This document shows, one piece after another, positions 1 through 12,500 of a DNA stretch of 64,000 bases; position 1 is the stretch's first letter; each line of letters begins with the position of its first letter. Made by a program: the position numbers and the translations under genes. Source of the stretch: Owenia fusiformis (lineage: Eukaryota > Annelida > Polychaeta > Sabellida > Oweniidae); assembly GCA_903813345.2 (NCBI GenBank), contig CAIIXF020000007.1:67730-131729 (forward strand), given 5' to 3'. The notes beneath the pieces were generated by a model. That model was not told the origin of the DNA, ran no database searches, and was given only the letters and a program-made list of their open reading frames with translations.

Positions 1-3000
1 AAATGGTATTTAGTGATAAATACTCATGAGGAATAAAGAATATGTCAGTAAAATGGCATTATATCTGGATGTAGGGTGAGAAAGGCATTAATGTTTGAAG
101 AACCCGTATTCATCAAAAATTCTGGGTTTCTGTTCTAACCATAGCTGTTCTATAAAGATGCAGTGAAAGATATATGACAGATGTGAGTGGCCTGATCAGC
201 TTGTATTAAATCCTATAAAGTGATAAAGTGGGAGGATTTGATACTTGGGAGTAGTAATATCTAACACAAAGCATTTCTTTGGGGAGACTTCAGAGCTCAA
301 GTTATACCCAGGGACGTGTACTACAGATTATAGCTGCATCTAATACAGTATCATAATAAGAACTTAATTTTGCAGTTTTTGTAATTCACTAGCAAGCTTT
401 CACCACCCTCAACCTGGATCTGTCTCACCATCCTGGGTCAATAGAGTACCATAATTCCCACCTCTTGCTTTGAAATGTTGCAGGCAGTGAAGGTTTAACA
501 TAAAAATTAACAATGTATAATCAAGCATGAGTAAAATTGTAATATTTTAATTCAACTTATGATGGACTTTCAAACCTGTTTAAATCAAATGTTAAATCCA
601 TCTTAGGGAATTAGGTGCATAGCTGTGACATTAGCAGCTTAGATTTGTTATAAATTAAACCTGTGTAAAGGATAAGTTCAAGACATAAATACTTAAACCA
701 TATATTAATGCATTAGAGTGAAATATGTTGTTGTAAGGAATTAAATAAGGATCACAATAACAGAAAGTAATCAAATACATTTCAAAAATCCAATATTCTT
801 CTGATTAATGAAAGAGGTTTGGATTGGCACAATTGTAATTTTTCATCTTGTGATTAAAACAGGTTCTTGGTTTTGTTATAAGTGCCACTCTGGTTCAAGC
901 TCAACCAGTGATCTTCTCTGATTTTCTTTTAATAACAAATTAAAATGTTTGTCCTTATATATGTTTTATTTCTTGATAATTTCTTTTCCATGCTCTTTTG
1001 CACCCATCTCCTCCTTGAAATATAGATTTGTTATCATCTCCCAGCAGAGACCCGTATGGGAGGCAGATATCCCCAAGGCATGCCACATTAAATATCACTT
1101 GCATTTCTGACCATTTGGTAATTAATGTCTCCATATGTCCAGTTTAACCTGTCTCCCTCTTCTGAAACATTTCATTCAGAGTGCGAGAAAATTCCCCTCC
1201 TTATTTCATTTAGAGGTCAATTCTGAAACCAATATAGTAACCATAGTTATTGTTCATACAATTACAATGGTTTTCTAAGAATTTAAAAATCATTCCATCA
1301 TACCCCAGGCTGTTAACCCAGTTGCCCTGGGTTCCTTTCTTGCTTTTTCCAGCAAAGTTGATATTGATTTTGTTGAAGTGCCAAAAAACATTTTTATCAA
1401 AAGTTGCCTAACACAAAGGGTGTTTTTCATTTGAACTAGTTTTGTGTAAAATGTGCACTCTTCATGCAGAAGGTTCAAGTCTGTAGTAGAGAATAGAATC
1501 AGTAGATGACAGTCTTGTGCATAAACCATAGAAAACATTACAAATACTGGCTTATAAATAAAGGCAGATGTTGCCCCAATTGAAGAATTCTTGAGGATTT
1601 GCATTAGTCTGATCTTAAAGCTTAAATATGAAGCCACTAGGTCAGGTTGGAATGAACTCTACTGAACAAGTCTAAATCTAAATTGAAAAACTAAATCTGA
1701 TGATAACCCCAGAAATAGTCTTCACTTTTGCAAATTCATTCAGTATAATAACATCTGAGTGACATCCTACTTCAAGTGATTCATTACTCTATGATATCAT
1801 ATAAAGTAAACAAAAATGAAAGTGACATGAAATTTGTTCAGTTTGTAAAGGCTTTCAGATGTTTATATTTTTTCAACAAACCATTATTCATTGCATATTA
1901 TCTCATCCAGTTGAAAAGTAATTTGTACACAAAATCATTTTCTGCCTGAAGTAACCTTCACAGGGTGGTCCATAAAGCACAATGAGTGACTATGCCACCC
2001 TAGTTATGAAAATCACATGTCATTACAAATAACCCTCCTATTTGGCAATGTATAATTACGATTAAGTTTGAAAGTATGAACCAAAATATGACTTTCACAT
2101 CAATGAAATAGGGCTATATAAGGAATTACAAAGACAAAAATAAAACAGAACTAAGTCTGATGGAACTTTGTATATTTTTGAAAACAAGGAGCAATTAGAA
2201 AAGGCATGGAGCCATTTTATAATTATGAGTGATTTATAGAGGTGAGAACCATTGACTTAAATACTGGTACATTTGTACTTTAAACTCATGTTTATACTTC
2301 TAAATATATAATATTCTTTATTTGGGCCTGAAGGTATAGATGTAATAGTATAGTCTTGTATTCTGCCGAGACCAAAGTAAAATTTATTGGATAATTTATC
2401 AAGTATTTCCTTAGCATCTGGTATAGGAAATGTTGAATGTTTATATACTATTAGTTGTATTATTGGTGATGTAATTTGATAATGGGGAAATTAGATCAAA
2501 TACATCTTATAAATAAATGATTAATTTGTAAATTGTTATCATTGCTCAAGCAGACTGTGCACATATTGATTTTAGAAGAATGCAATTGAAATTAATGTTG
2601 ATATCACATTAGAAATGCAATATTGCACATAGAACTGAAATGTTTCAAAAGTTCGTAAATGTTACCCTGATTATCTAGTAAAGAAGCTTCCCTCTGACAA
2701 TTATACACTTCTGAAGTAAGGAATGTTTTGTTGACAGCCTACATATTCCTATATAGATTGTATTGCTTTTATGCTGTTTATGCCACAATCACACCCCCCC
2801 CCCCCCCTGACTGAAAGCCCAAATGTTTTTGTCGATCGCAGCCCCTGTTATTAAACAGTATCATATTTCATCAATTAGAAATTGTAACATCCCTGTTATA
2901 TTTACTGTATATATAATTTTACTATTCTAAATTGTTGGCCTACTGGGCTTGCTAGCACATAGAGCTCATCATCAAAGTGTTTGACTCTTTGTAATTAGTA

Positions 3001-3781
3001 GGTAATTAATGTAAAGGTGCTGACAAAGTAAAGTATATGTAATTATTACTATCAATTACCTGGGGAAGTAGTAAATGTGCAAATAGACTAAAGGTAAATT
3101 TCATTTGTCTGTTATCATGTCCATGTTCCCCATCCCACCTCTCCTACCCTTGTATTCTCATTTTCACAATTTAGACCACAATTGGTCAAAATATCCCAAT
3201 TTTTCATGATTTTTCTCATTTTCAAGTGGGTGCAAATGGATTTTCAGGTGAGTACAAGCCTATTTTTTCTGAAATCTCAGGTGGGTGCTGCACCTACTTG
3301 CTTTAATGCTAGGGAGATCACTGACTATGAATAGATAGTATAGTGTAGTATGGTATGGTGTGGTTTGGTTTGGTAGGGTACAGTACTGACAGTATGGTAT
3401 AGTATGGTATGGTAGGGAAAGTGCAAATCTGGCAACGTGACAACATATAGAAAATTAGATTTGATGCAGGATTCAACCTTGATAACTCTTATGTATCAGT
3501 TTGTCAAGGTTTTGCCCTGGTATTGAACTCATGCATTTGAGAACTTTCCAAAGCAATCATTACCTGACATCAACTGGCCTGTAAAAGCAATTGATTGTTC
3601 CATATAAGGTCAGTCCCAGTGCATCTAAGTAATTATTTAAAGTGCTAATTTGGAAATTTCTGTTTATTTTTCTCATTACAATAGATTAAACAGATATTGG
3701 TAAGTAAAAATAGTATTCCAACAGACTCTCAACTCATTCCGTTTGTTCATTAGTGGTGAAATAAGATTTCCCGGGGAAAAA
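1..3781. other. no gene recognised
   Basis: AT-rich noncoding sequence with a poly-C run (about 2795-2809) and low-complexity TATGG-type sequence (about 3331-3418). It is probably MCC intron or upstream flank; no exon with EF-hand coding was found. Confidence 0.6.
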
Positions 3782-4259
3782 CATGACGTCACGAACAGAA
3801 TCGGTTATGGATTTTTAATGGCAATGCGTTATGCAACTCGAATGTAAATTCAAAAGTGTTCACGTTATACTGTGTTCTGATTGGCCAGAAAGGAGTAACG
3901 CTTACCGAAATCACCTCATGGTTCAATGCCTTTTGGTTACAAGATTTTAGACAGCTTGAGTTATGTATTACTATCAACTGAGCGTGTTTATTTTCTATAT
4001 TGTGTTCTGACTGGCCAGAAAGTAATTCTGCATGACTAGCTATGTGAAAACACACCGCTGGGTCGGAAGCTCTAATTTAGGTATTATTTTTTTTTTGTTT
4101 ATCGAAGGAAAAAACGTAGCTCCAAAGTAGTCATCTCTGAATCGATACCTCACTTCATTGAATGCAGTTGCAATCAATTACACTAACACTTTATAAGCAC
4201 GTTCGGAGATTATGAACTCCAACAACATATTCAAAACCCGTTCTGTTCGTGATGTCATG
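3782..4259. mobile_element. 478-bp palindromic-ended element (MITE-like)
   Basis: Left end CATGACGTCACGAACAGAAT and the reversed right end CATGACATCACGAACAGAAC match at 22 of 25 bases. Inside, two direct copies of TGTGTTCTGAxTGGCCAGAAA occur (about 3870 and 4000). No clear target duplication. The small open frames within it are not genes. Confidence 0.6.
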
Positions 4260-6616
4260 ATTGGCATTTGACATTGTGTTCCCGATTTTGAACATTAAAT
4301 TTCACATTTATAAAAATATTTACAAGAACGATACCTGGTTTGACATGTTAGCGGTATTAACTTCATTTAGAACTTGTATAAACTGTATTTTGACCCCATT
4401 AGCATCGAACAGACACTTTAAGAAATGTGAACTGAAAATTGAAATTACATTTTTTGTATTTGTATTATATTTTTTATTATACCATATTTTTTTATTATTA
4501 TTAGAGGTACTTGATTTAAATAAATTCACCAGAGAGAGAGAGAGATTTGTAAGAGATGTTCACATTCGATATGTGAGGATTGTTCACTTTTGCCTTGAAA
4601 ATCACTTTAAAACATTCTTTGAAAACGCATGTGTTCAGCATGTGTCTCGCTCACCTTGCAGACAGACTGGCAGAAATTGAAAACGACCCAGCTATAGATT
4701 TGTAAAAAAAATATTATACCTTTGTTTACTCTGGCTAATACTTTTGTTTAATGCATTTTCCTATTCTGGCATTTTTGCAATTATAAACCTTTGGTAATTA
4801 ACATTTACAACAAAGCAAATATACAATTTCTAATGGTGAAATTGTCATTGTATCAAATTGCAAAATGTATAAAATATGCAAATATTAACTATTCAAGCTT
4901 ATGATAATACACTGAAAAATGTTTTTAAAAAATGAATAAAACCTCTTCAGAGTTGAGAAAAAGACCATTAAACAAACATATCAAATTCAACTTTAGTTTT
5001 TGTGCCATGTTCTTTTAATCTGATTGTCACAAGAATTATTTGAAGAAAGTGAACATATATTTACAGATCCCTTCCAGAATTTTCTCTCTGAATCTGTATT
5101 ATCTCCTACAAAAGATGTACGTAAATATTGTATTTCTATACTCTTACATGCAATTGAGAATCCATACTCAAGGCCTATGATAATAATTCCTTGTTTTTAT
5201 CTCCCATTTCCCCTCTGTGTGTCACCAAAGCATGACTGCTGAGAGGATTTGTGAAGGAAGTGACTTAAAAAGGAATGCTGTCTTTGTCAGCAGCTGTGTG
5301 TAAGTTAGATCATTCTCAGACTTGAAGTGCTCTTGTTTGCCAGAACCTGAGGTCTTGAAATACAAGAGGTTTGGCTTTACATTTGTGTAGATTATGATTA
5401 GGATTAGGAGAGCCATTCACACCTTTTTATGTAAGTGGTGTTTTATAAACTTGTCAAGACTTAAGATAAAAGTTATGGAGCAATATGCATGTGATATTTA
5501 GGTTAACTATTGATTTCTGTCAATGATGGATTATGGAGGATAGCAAAATATATTTTACTGATGATAATAATGTGATGGTATCTTGAAAAATAAATAAAGA
5601 TAAAAAAGATAAATAGGAGTGGTGTTTTTTATAAACTTGTCAAGACTTAAGATAAATTATAGACCAATGCTCGGTTAACTATTGATTTCTGTTAATGATG
5701 GATTATTATTATAGAGAATTAAGGATGAACAGAAAGGGCACCAAGAAACTGTCACTGCAGGAGTAATTGCCACTGGCCATAAGTGTTCAAATTAGAAGTT
5801 GTTCAGGTTTTTTAACATGGAAGTTTATATGGAAGATTTTTAATAATGGGACCAACGAGTGTTCATGTTAAAAGGAGTTCAGTCTTACTGTATTTACTGG
5901 TACACATGAAAAAATAGATATTCAGATAATCAATTGGGAGCAGTTAGTTTAACAGTTAAAATAACACCCGACACCATATCACCTGACACCAAGTCACGTT
6001 AAGCCAATCTAGGACATTTTGGAATGTCCTGTTTTTCTTATCACATGAATTTATAACATACAAGTTCAATTTAAATCTAAGTTGAACTATGTTATCTTGA
6101 TATGAGGACAACTTTACCAATAAATGTGTTATTCTATATTTTCTGTTTAATTGGCAAGTCTGGAGTTCATTGTATTTTATATGGCTGTCACTAAGAACAA
6201 ATTTTCATGCAGGGTAGATATAATTATTTACTAATTGTAAAAAAAATATTTTTGTTATAATCTAGTGTTACCTCTTGTGGTTTTTTAATGATCATTAAAT
6301 GTCATGACATTGTGATAATTAGTCAAATAATCTAAATGTCAATTGTCTATGAATGCTGAGTGTTACTAATTATTTTTTGTCAAATTATCAGAATGAGGTA
6401 CATTAATTAGCAATATGCTAGTCTCTTCTCAAAGGTCAAATATATAACTAGGCATGGGAAACAATGGGGAGGTGGACAGTGTTCCAATGAGGGAATTGGC
6501 TCATTTATCATGTTGAAATCTGTTGGAAAAGTAATTGAGATATTCTTTTGAAATAGTCTTAATTACCTGGGAATATAATTGTTAATACACAGACAGAGAT
6601 TAACATTTTAGCTGAA

Positions 6617-6630
6617 ATGGCGGGATACTG
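6617..6630 (+). CDS. MCC: possible alternative MCC first coding exon (5 codons)
   Basis: ATGGCGGGATACTG is followed at once by a consensus donor GTAAGT. The ATG has G at -3 and G at +4. It ends in phase 2, exactly what the exon at 9104 requires, giving MAGYC-SDLLQLC. It would bypass the first EF-hand loop. A phase match alone happens one time in three, so this remains a candidate. Confidence 0.3.
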
Positions 6631-7978
6631 GTAAGTTTTATTGCATACTTAGGATTGAATTTGCATCCAGAACTTACCTTTAACTTCCTCTCTCTAATTT
6701 TTTTAAGGTAGAAATAATGGGAGGGTGTCTAGTTTAAAATTACAGGTCATTATGATCATTGAAAATCTGTTCAGAGATAATCTTGAAATTGTTGGAATCA
6801 AAACATCATACCTTGGAAACCCAAGACGAGCCTCCACCCAATTGTCTAAGAATCACTGCATAAACACAGCTTTGAGTACATTCCTTTCAACCCATGGAAC
6901 AACTCATATGTATGTAATCTAACATTCAGGGTGACATTGAGACATACAGACAGTTGTGACTATGTAGTGGCATACTTACTGTCTAAGACTGTTTATACAG
7001 GGTGCTTCAACAATAAATCACCATACTGCCAAATAGGTATCATATTTCCAGTAGAATATACTGAAAACAATACAGAAGCAATCATTTTTACATTTTTGCT
7101 AAATCTGTTTCTGAGTCACTATTTAGGCTTTGTTACATTGACAGGAAGATGTTTGCAAAATATTATTCTTGCCGCAAAAGCAAATGAAATATGTGTAATC
7201 AGGCGTGGCCTTCTGAAGTGACATTCATCTCCATGAATGAATTATAGACAACTCCCTGTAATTCTCTCACTTTATGGTATTAGAAATTTTCAATATAAAC
7301 AGATGTACCTTGAGTATCAGAGCCTAGTATACTGGAGATGGAACTCTCTTTTAATAAGCAAAATTGAACTTTTGGAAAGGAATACAACATATGATGTTCA
7401 TCTTTGTTTTTGGCTGAGGTGTGCTGATAAAAGATCAGGTGTTTAGCAAGATTACTAATATGCCTTAATGGTAATATGTCAAAGTGTAGCTTATGTGGCC
7501 AAACTTGATAAAGAATATGACCTAATGTCAGTATTTCAAAAAATGAAAAAATGAATTCTCTAAAAGTATTATCAAACTCTTATTAAAGTATTCTATAAAC
7601 CCTATTTCCCCCTTTGTTTTGGCACATAATGCTCTAGCGCTTTAACTTCAATATTCACAAGAGGTATTGAATTGATTTTATTGATAGAAAAGCCAAGTGC
7701 TCTTTTAGAAATATTGATTATCCCCCAGGTATATAATTTTTCAATTAATTTAACGGTGATATAATTATGAATCATATCAGCATCAATATTTTATATAAAT
7801 TATTCAGCGAAGCATGTGATGTAATTCATCAATTTTTCTCGATTTCAACAACAGAGGCTTTGAGTCAACCAAACAAATATTGGTCCCTAACTGGAACAAA
7901 GCTGAATAATCATTAGATTCTTATGGGATAAATGGGAGACACGTTTGAGTTTAAGAAAATATGAACATAAGAATGCAT

Positions 7979-8328
7979 GTGTGAATGAAAACATTAAAAT
8001 AAATGAGGAAAGTTTTAGATTTAACTGAATACATATATAAAATGATATTTGTAATTGGGGATACGTTAGGGTTTGCCTGATTGATGCAGCAAGGGGTGGT
8101 GAGTTTCTGCCTGTGAATGATATATCAAACCAGTTGCATTTAAAACTCAAAATGTGTGAATGAAAACATTAAAATAAATGAGGAAAGTTTTAGATTTAAC
8201 TGAATACATATATAAAATGATATTTGTAATTGGGGATACGTTAGGGTTTGCCTGATTGATGCAGCAAGGGGTGGTGAGTTTCTGCCTGTGAATGATATAT
8301 CACACCAGTTGCATTTAAAACTCAAAAT
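7979..8328. repeat. 175-bp tandem duplication
   Basis: Two copies (7979-8153 and 8154-8328) differ at one visible position (TATCAAACC versus TATCACACC). The paired - strand open frames are a by-product of the duplication. Noncoding. Confidence 0.9.
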
Positions 8329-9103
8329 AAAGCCTTAAAGTTCAATCATAGAGTTAAAATATAGAAAATCAAGAAAATCAACCATTCTATACTTTTGAAT
8401 AATGTTAAGATATTTTAAATTTCTTGAAGATTTGGAGAGAAATAGCATGAAATAATGTGACGGGATTGATATTTGATTTTCTGTTGCAGTTTCCACCCTT
8501 CAACACATGCTTCAGAAAGGTATACCTTTAAATCAGGTATTCTTGCAGAAATCTGAGAAAATGCACCAATTAATCTAGCTAAGATTCCCTTGAGTGCTAA
8601 TCTGATTAGATTTTCACAGCAGATTATTGTGGCAGGATATCATGAAAGGTTAAAGGTGCTAGAAATAGCAGAGTTTCTCTGAACTTGAACATTGGAATTA
8701 GGAAACTAAATAAAACTTGTCTCATTTTGCTTGTGGGAACTTAGTTTCGCATCATAAAAAATATACAGTTACTGTAATATTAATGATGCTATCAAAATAG
8801 TGATTCTCCTGGGAATAAAACTATTTGCTATTTTCACAACTTATCTTCAAGCTTCTGTTATAAAACCATTTCTTATTGAACTTGCCTTCAAATCCAGGTA
8901 GGGCTTGAACCCAATAATAAGAATGCATTAAATATATTAGAAATGGATTACATCAAAGTCTATTTTGATTCAGAAGTATTTGCTATTGAGATTACAACAT
9001 TACGACTGATGGCTTGGTTGGGACACACGCAAATGAGTTGTATTTCCAAACGTAATTAATGTTTGCAAACATTTATATTGATCGGATCTGTTTTGTTTTG
9101 CAG

Positions 9104-9552
9104 CAGTGACTTACTTCAATTGTGCCGTCGTTTAAACATGGAGGATGTCTATACAGAAATATCTGAGCAGTTAGGAATGGAGAATAACTCAAAAGTGTCA
9201 TTTCAACGATTTATGAACTGTCGGCTACAGCTAGGCCCAGCAAATGAAGATGACTCTGATGCTTATTGTGATAAATTTGAGGCAGATTTAGACAGAGACT
9301 TGGAAGGTATAGAGCCCCCTGTTAGGAGAAAGTTACAATGGCCTCCAGTGAGAGCCAATCATGAAGCAGAAAATACTCGAACAGAATCGCCGCGGGTATG
9401 GCAAGAACCAGTTAGAGCCAATCATGAGGCAGAAAATTTTCGTACAGAATCGCCCCGGGTCTGGCAAGAACCAGTTAGAGCCAATCATGAGGCAGAAAAT
9501 AATCGAACAGAATCACCCCGGGTCTGGCAAGCAGGCAGTGATAACAGTTTAA
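9104..9552 (+). CDS. MCC: MCC exon a: second EF-hand and lineage-specific 21-aa repeats
   Basis: Acceptor TTTTGTTTTGCAG before 9104; donor GTATGG at 9553. Enters with one base completing a split codon and leaves in phase 1. It encodes the exit helix of EF-hand 1 (SDLLQLCRRLNM), EF-hand 2 (loop around GMENNSKVSFQRF), an acidic stretch (DLDRDLEGIEPP), three 21-residue repeats and SDNSL, which matches the vertebrate MCC segment WPTSSDNSL. A second AG at 9105-9106 makes a NAGNAG acceptor. Confidence 0.9.
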
Positions 9553-12500
9553 GTATGGAGATTTTCTCGTCATTGTTTATTTGAATCTTTAGTCAGTCTA
9601 TTTTTAACGTCAGTACAATATTTGTAATTTCTCTTCAATGATTGAATATTCAATCTTACACAGTCAACTTCCTGGTCAGTATACATCAAAGTAATCGCTC
9701 CATCAATTATTTTATTGGCCCTCATAGACTTATATTTCACCCATAGATCAATTTTATTCTTTGAGCAGGATAGAATGAAAATTAACCATGGAAAATTATA
9801 CTTTGGTATTTAGATAAAAAATTATAACAAGTTCTAACTCTGAATTGAATTAACTGAAAAAAGAATATGATTTTTCAAGTTATATTTAAGGTCACTTGGT
9901 ATTGTTTTTATTGGTTGTCTTTTGGTTCGATTCAAATTGCTTCATTATGCCCCTATTGAGAATACTATTGAGAATACTAAATGCCTACAGCTATCTCTTC
10001 TCTAAGATGATTTCCTTTTCAATTCTCATACCAGAAACAAATTGACTTTAAGCTTCAAACATGGAGTTTGTATACCACAGCACACTGGGAGACGGAATAA
10101 AATTCAATATACAATTGTATGTTTCCTCTTACTAATGCTTAAAATTGAAAGTCCTAGAAGTTGAACACATTCTGAAGTGTTTACATGGCTAATCAATACA
10201 GCCATCAGTAGCAATTTGTTTGTATACTCATCAATGGTATTGGATCATATCTGAAATTCAAGCTCATGTTAAATGCTCAACTTTAATGCAAGCAAAATGA
10301 CGAGGATATTGTCGATAATTTAGATATTCTGTCATGTTAGACAGTGAATATGTAAATATTTGTGCCTGCTTGTAGAGGTTCAGTTATACCAGCTAAATTA
10401 CATCCTCGAAATAAATCCATAATAGAGTAAATGACAGAAAATGGAATATAAGTATATCTAAGTCATCGTCACTTTTTGTTTTACCACAACTATATTTCAT
10501 TTTCATTTTATTGTTTGAATCAGTCCATCTGGGAGGGTAATGACATCATGAAATTAATCATTTGGAATGCTAACCGGATTAAAGCCAGCTTTGTGAATAG
10601 CTTTAGAGTAACCTGTAACTTTTCTTGTTAAATGAGAGACATAAATAAGTAGGATATATATAATATACACTAATTCAACATATTCATTCTAAGATTCAAT
10701 CATTAATCATTAGATAGGGGATAAAAAGATGATCTTTTGAGCACTTTTTGTATTCTTTCCTATTAGAGTGTCGATGTACTATACAGTATATTTTTACATT
10801 TGAATAAATGGATAAAAGATATATTGTATAAATAAATGTATTTCTTTGAGGCTGAGATACAATACATCTTTCTGTTTTCTACCAGTCGAAAGCAACTGAT
10901 AAAAGTATCTCTCAAACTGAGGTACCACTTCTACAACTTAAATTTAATCAATTCTGTTTGTAATTGCTTGTTACTTTCTATAACACACATTTGTATTATC
11001 TGCCATTTCCAGCACGTCCAGAGAGTCTTGACTATGACAGTGGTGCACAGGACCTTACCCATGAGCCAAACAGTCTTTATAAGTTGATGCAGCATCACGA
11101 ACCAGAAATATTCCAGAGATTCGTCTCATCCCCTGAAGATGTTGGTACAACCAGTATGCTGGATATGGCAAACTCGGTGAGTACAAACGTTTATTTAAAG
11201 TTAACGGACCAAATTTGGGTCAACTTGTATTTGGTCATTGGGTATTCATGTTTCTGTGTCTCTTTGGAGAGGTCCAGTGTTTAAATGTAAGGAGTATGAT
11301 GGTTTTAGATTGGTTAAGTTTTCTCTTTTCTTGTACTGAGCAATTTTGAGATCATTTTTTCTGTTTGCCACTAATTAAATCAAGTGTTTTAAACCCATTT
11401 GATGTAATTCCCTTGTCCACTGCAGCTTCTAGTGATTATATCACTGTGCACCCGTAGTGTGTCATGTTGAGAATATATAACTGTAGCAATTGGAGAACTT
11501 AGCAATTAGTGGACATATTAACTGTATTGCTCATTAAGAGGTAAGGTAAGATTGTAATAAGTACCTCAAGTGGGTATGCTTGATTGGGCTCATGAGACTA
11601 AACCTTAGATTATACATGGTCACTTCATTAACTTACCATAAGCTCTAGTGTCCTGTGGGGTCCCTGGGGCACATCTTCCCTATTTTGAAATACTGCAGTT
11701 TGATACCAGCTTTCAATTATAAAATTGGCAATAGGCCCTTTCCAGGAATTCATAAAACATTTGTGCTATGTGCTACATGGTGATTTGCTCTTTTCCAGTC
11801 AGATATTGCCCATTGTGAGCAATGAGACTGGATGCAATCAACACATGTATTTCAATATCCAAAGCCTGGGATTTAAAAAAATAAAAATTTTCAGTAACAA
11901 AACTTATCATTACACTACATTGGATCTACATATTCAATTTTGCATCCTGTGTATGATTACTGATTTCTACTGTATATTCCAGCTTTCAATTCATCAAATG
12001 TATCTTTTTGGAAACTTAAAGTAAAAATCTACCAGGAGCAACAGTATATTTTTACAAGAGATAACCAGAGCTTGATATGAATGATTTCTAGAATATAAAA
12101 CATATGCCTCAATTCCCCTAACAGATTTCCCATCCATTAATGATGTTTCTCTGCTTTGAGTTGCAGTAGATTTTGTTTTGATAAAATATCATCTAAGCAG
12201 GCTATAAGTGTGATAGAACTCAGAATATTACCGCAGGATATTTCTTACATAGCCTGCATATATTTCAAATGTGGTTTCCTGAATTAGTTTTTTCCATCAA
12301 ATTTACATCAAACCATGATACTTAAATTTTGTAATGAGTTTTATTGAAGAGATCAAGTTTCAGCAGTAAGTGGCTGAAAATCCATTTTAGAGTATAATTT
12401 TTAATCGCAATAAAGCTACATATAACAATGCTTATCACTTCTAGGAGCATCTCTGTTGATCGATCATGTAATAGCAAATGCATTAATGGGGAAAAACAGG

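Larger units (their letters stand above)
4260..9103. other. no certain gene; probable MCC intron or promoter side
   Basis: Open frames are short and lack recognisable motifs. It contains a short GA run (4531-4544), the candidate first exon at 6617 and the 175 bp duplication at 7979, with nothing else supported. Confidence 0.5.

Noticed and set aside
3331-3418. TATGG/TAGGG-like run considered as telomeric or satellite repeat
   Set aside because: Irregular units with no fixed period; simple low complexity.
4261-4680. 139-codon + strand frame
   Set aside because: Low-complexity F/Y/L-rich translation with a GA-run RERER, partly inside an AT-rich stretch; no splice or family evidence.
5024-5242. 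Possible upstream MCC exon
   Set aside because: No EF-hand residues and no fitting donor; translation unrelated to MCC.
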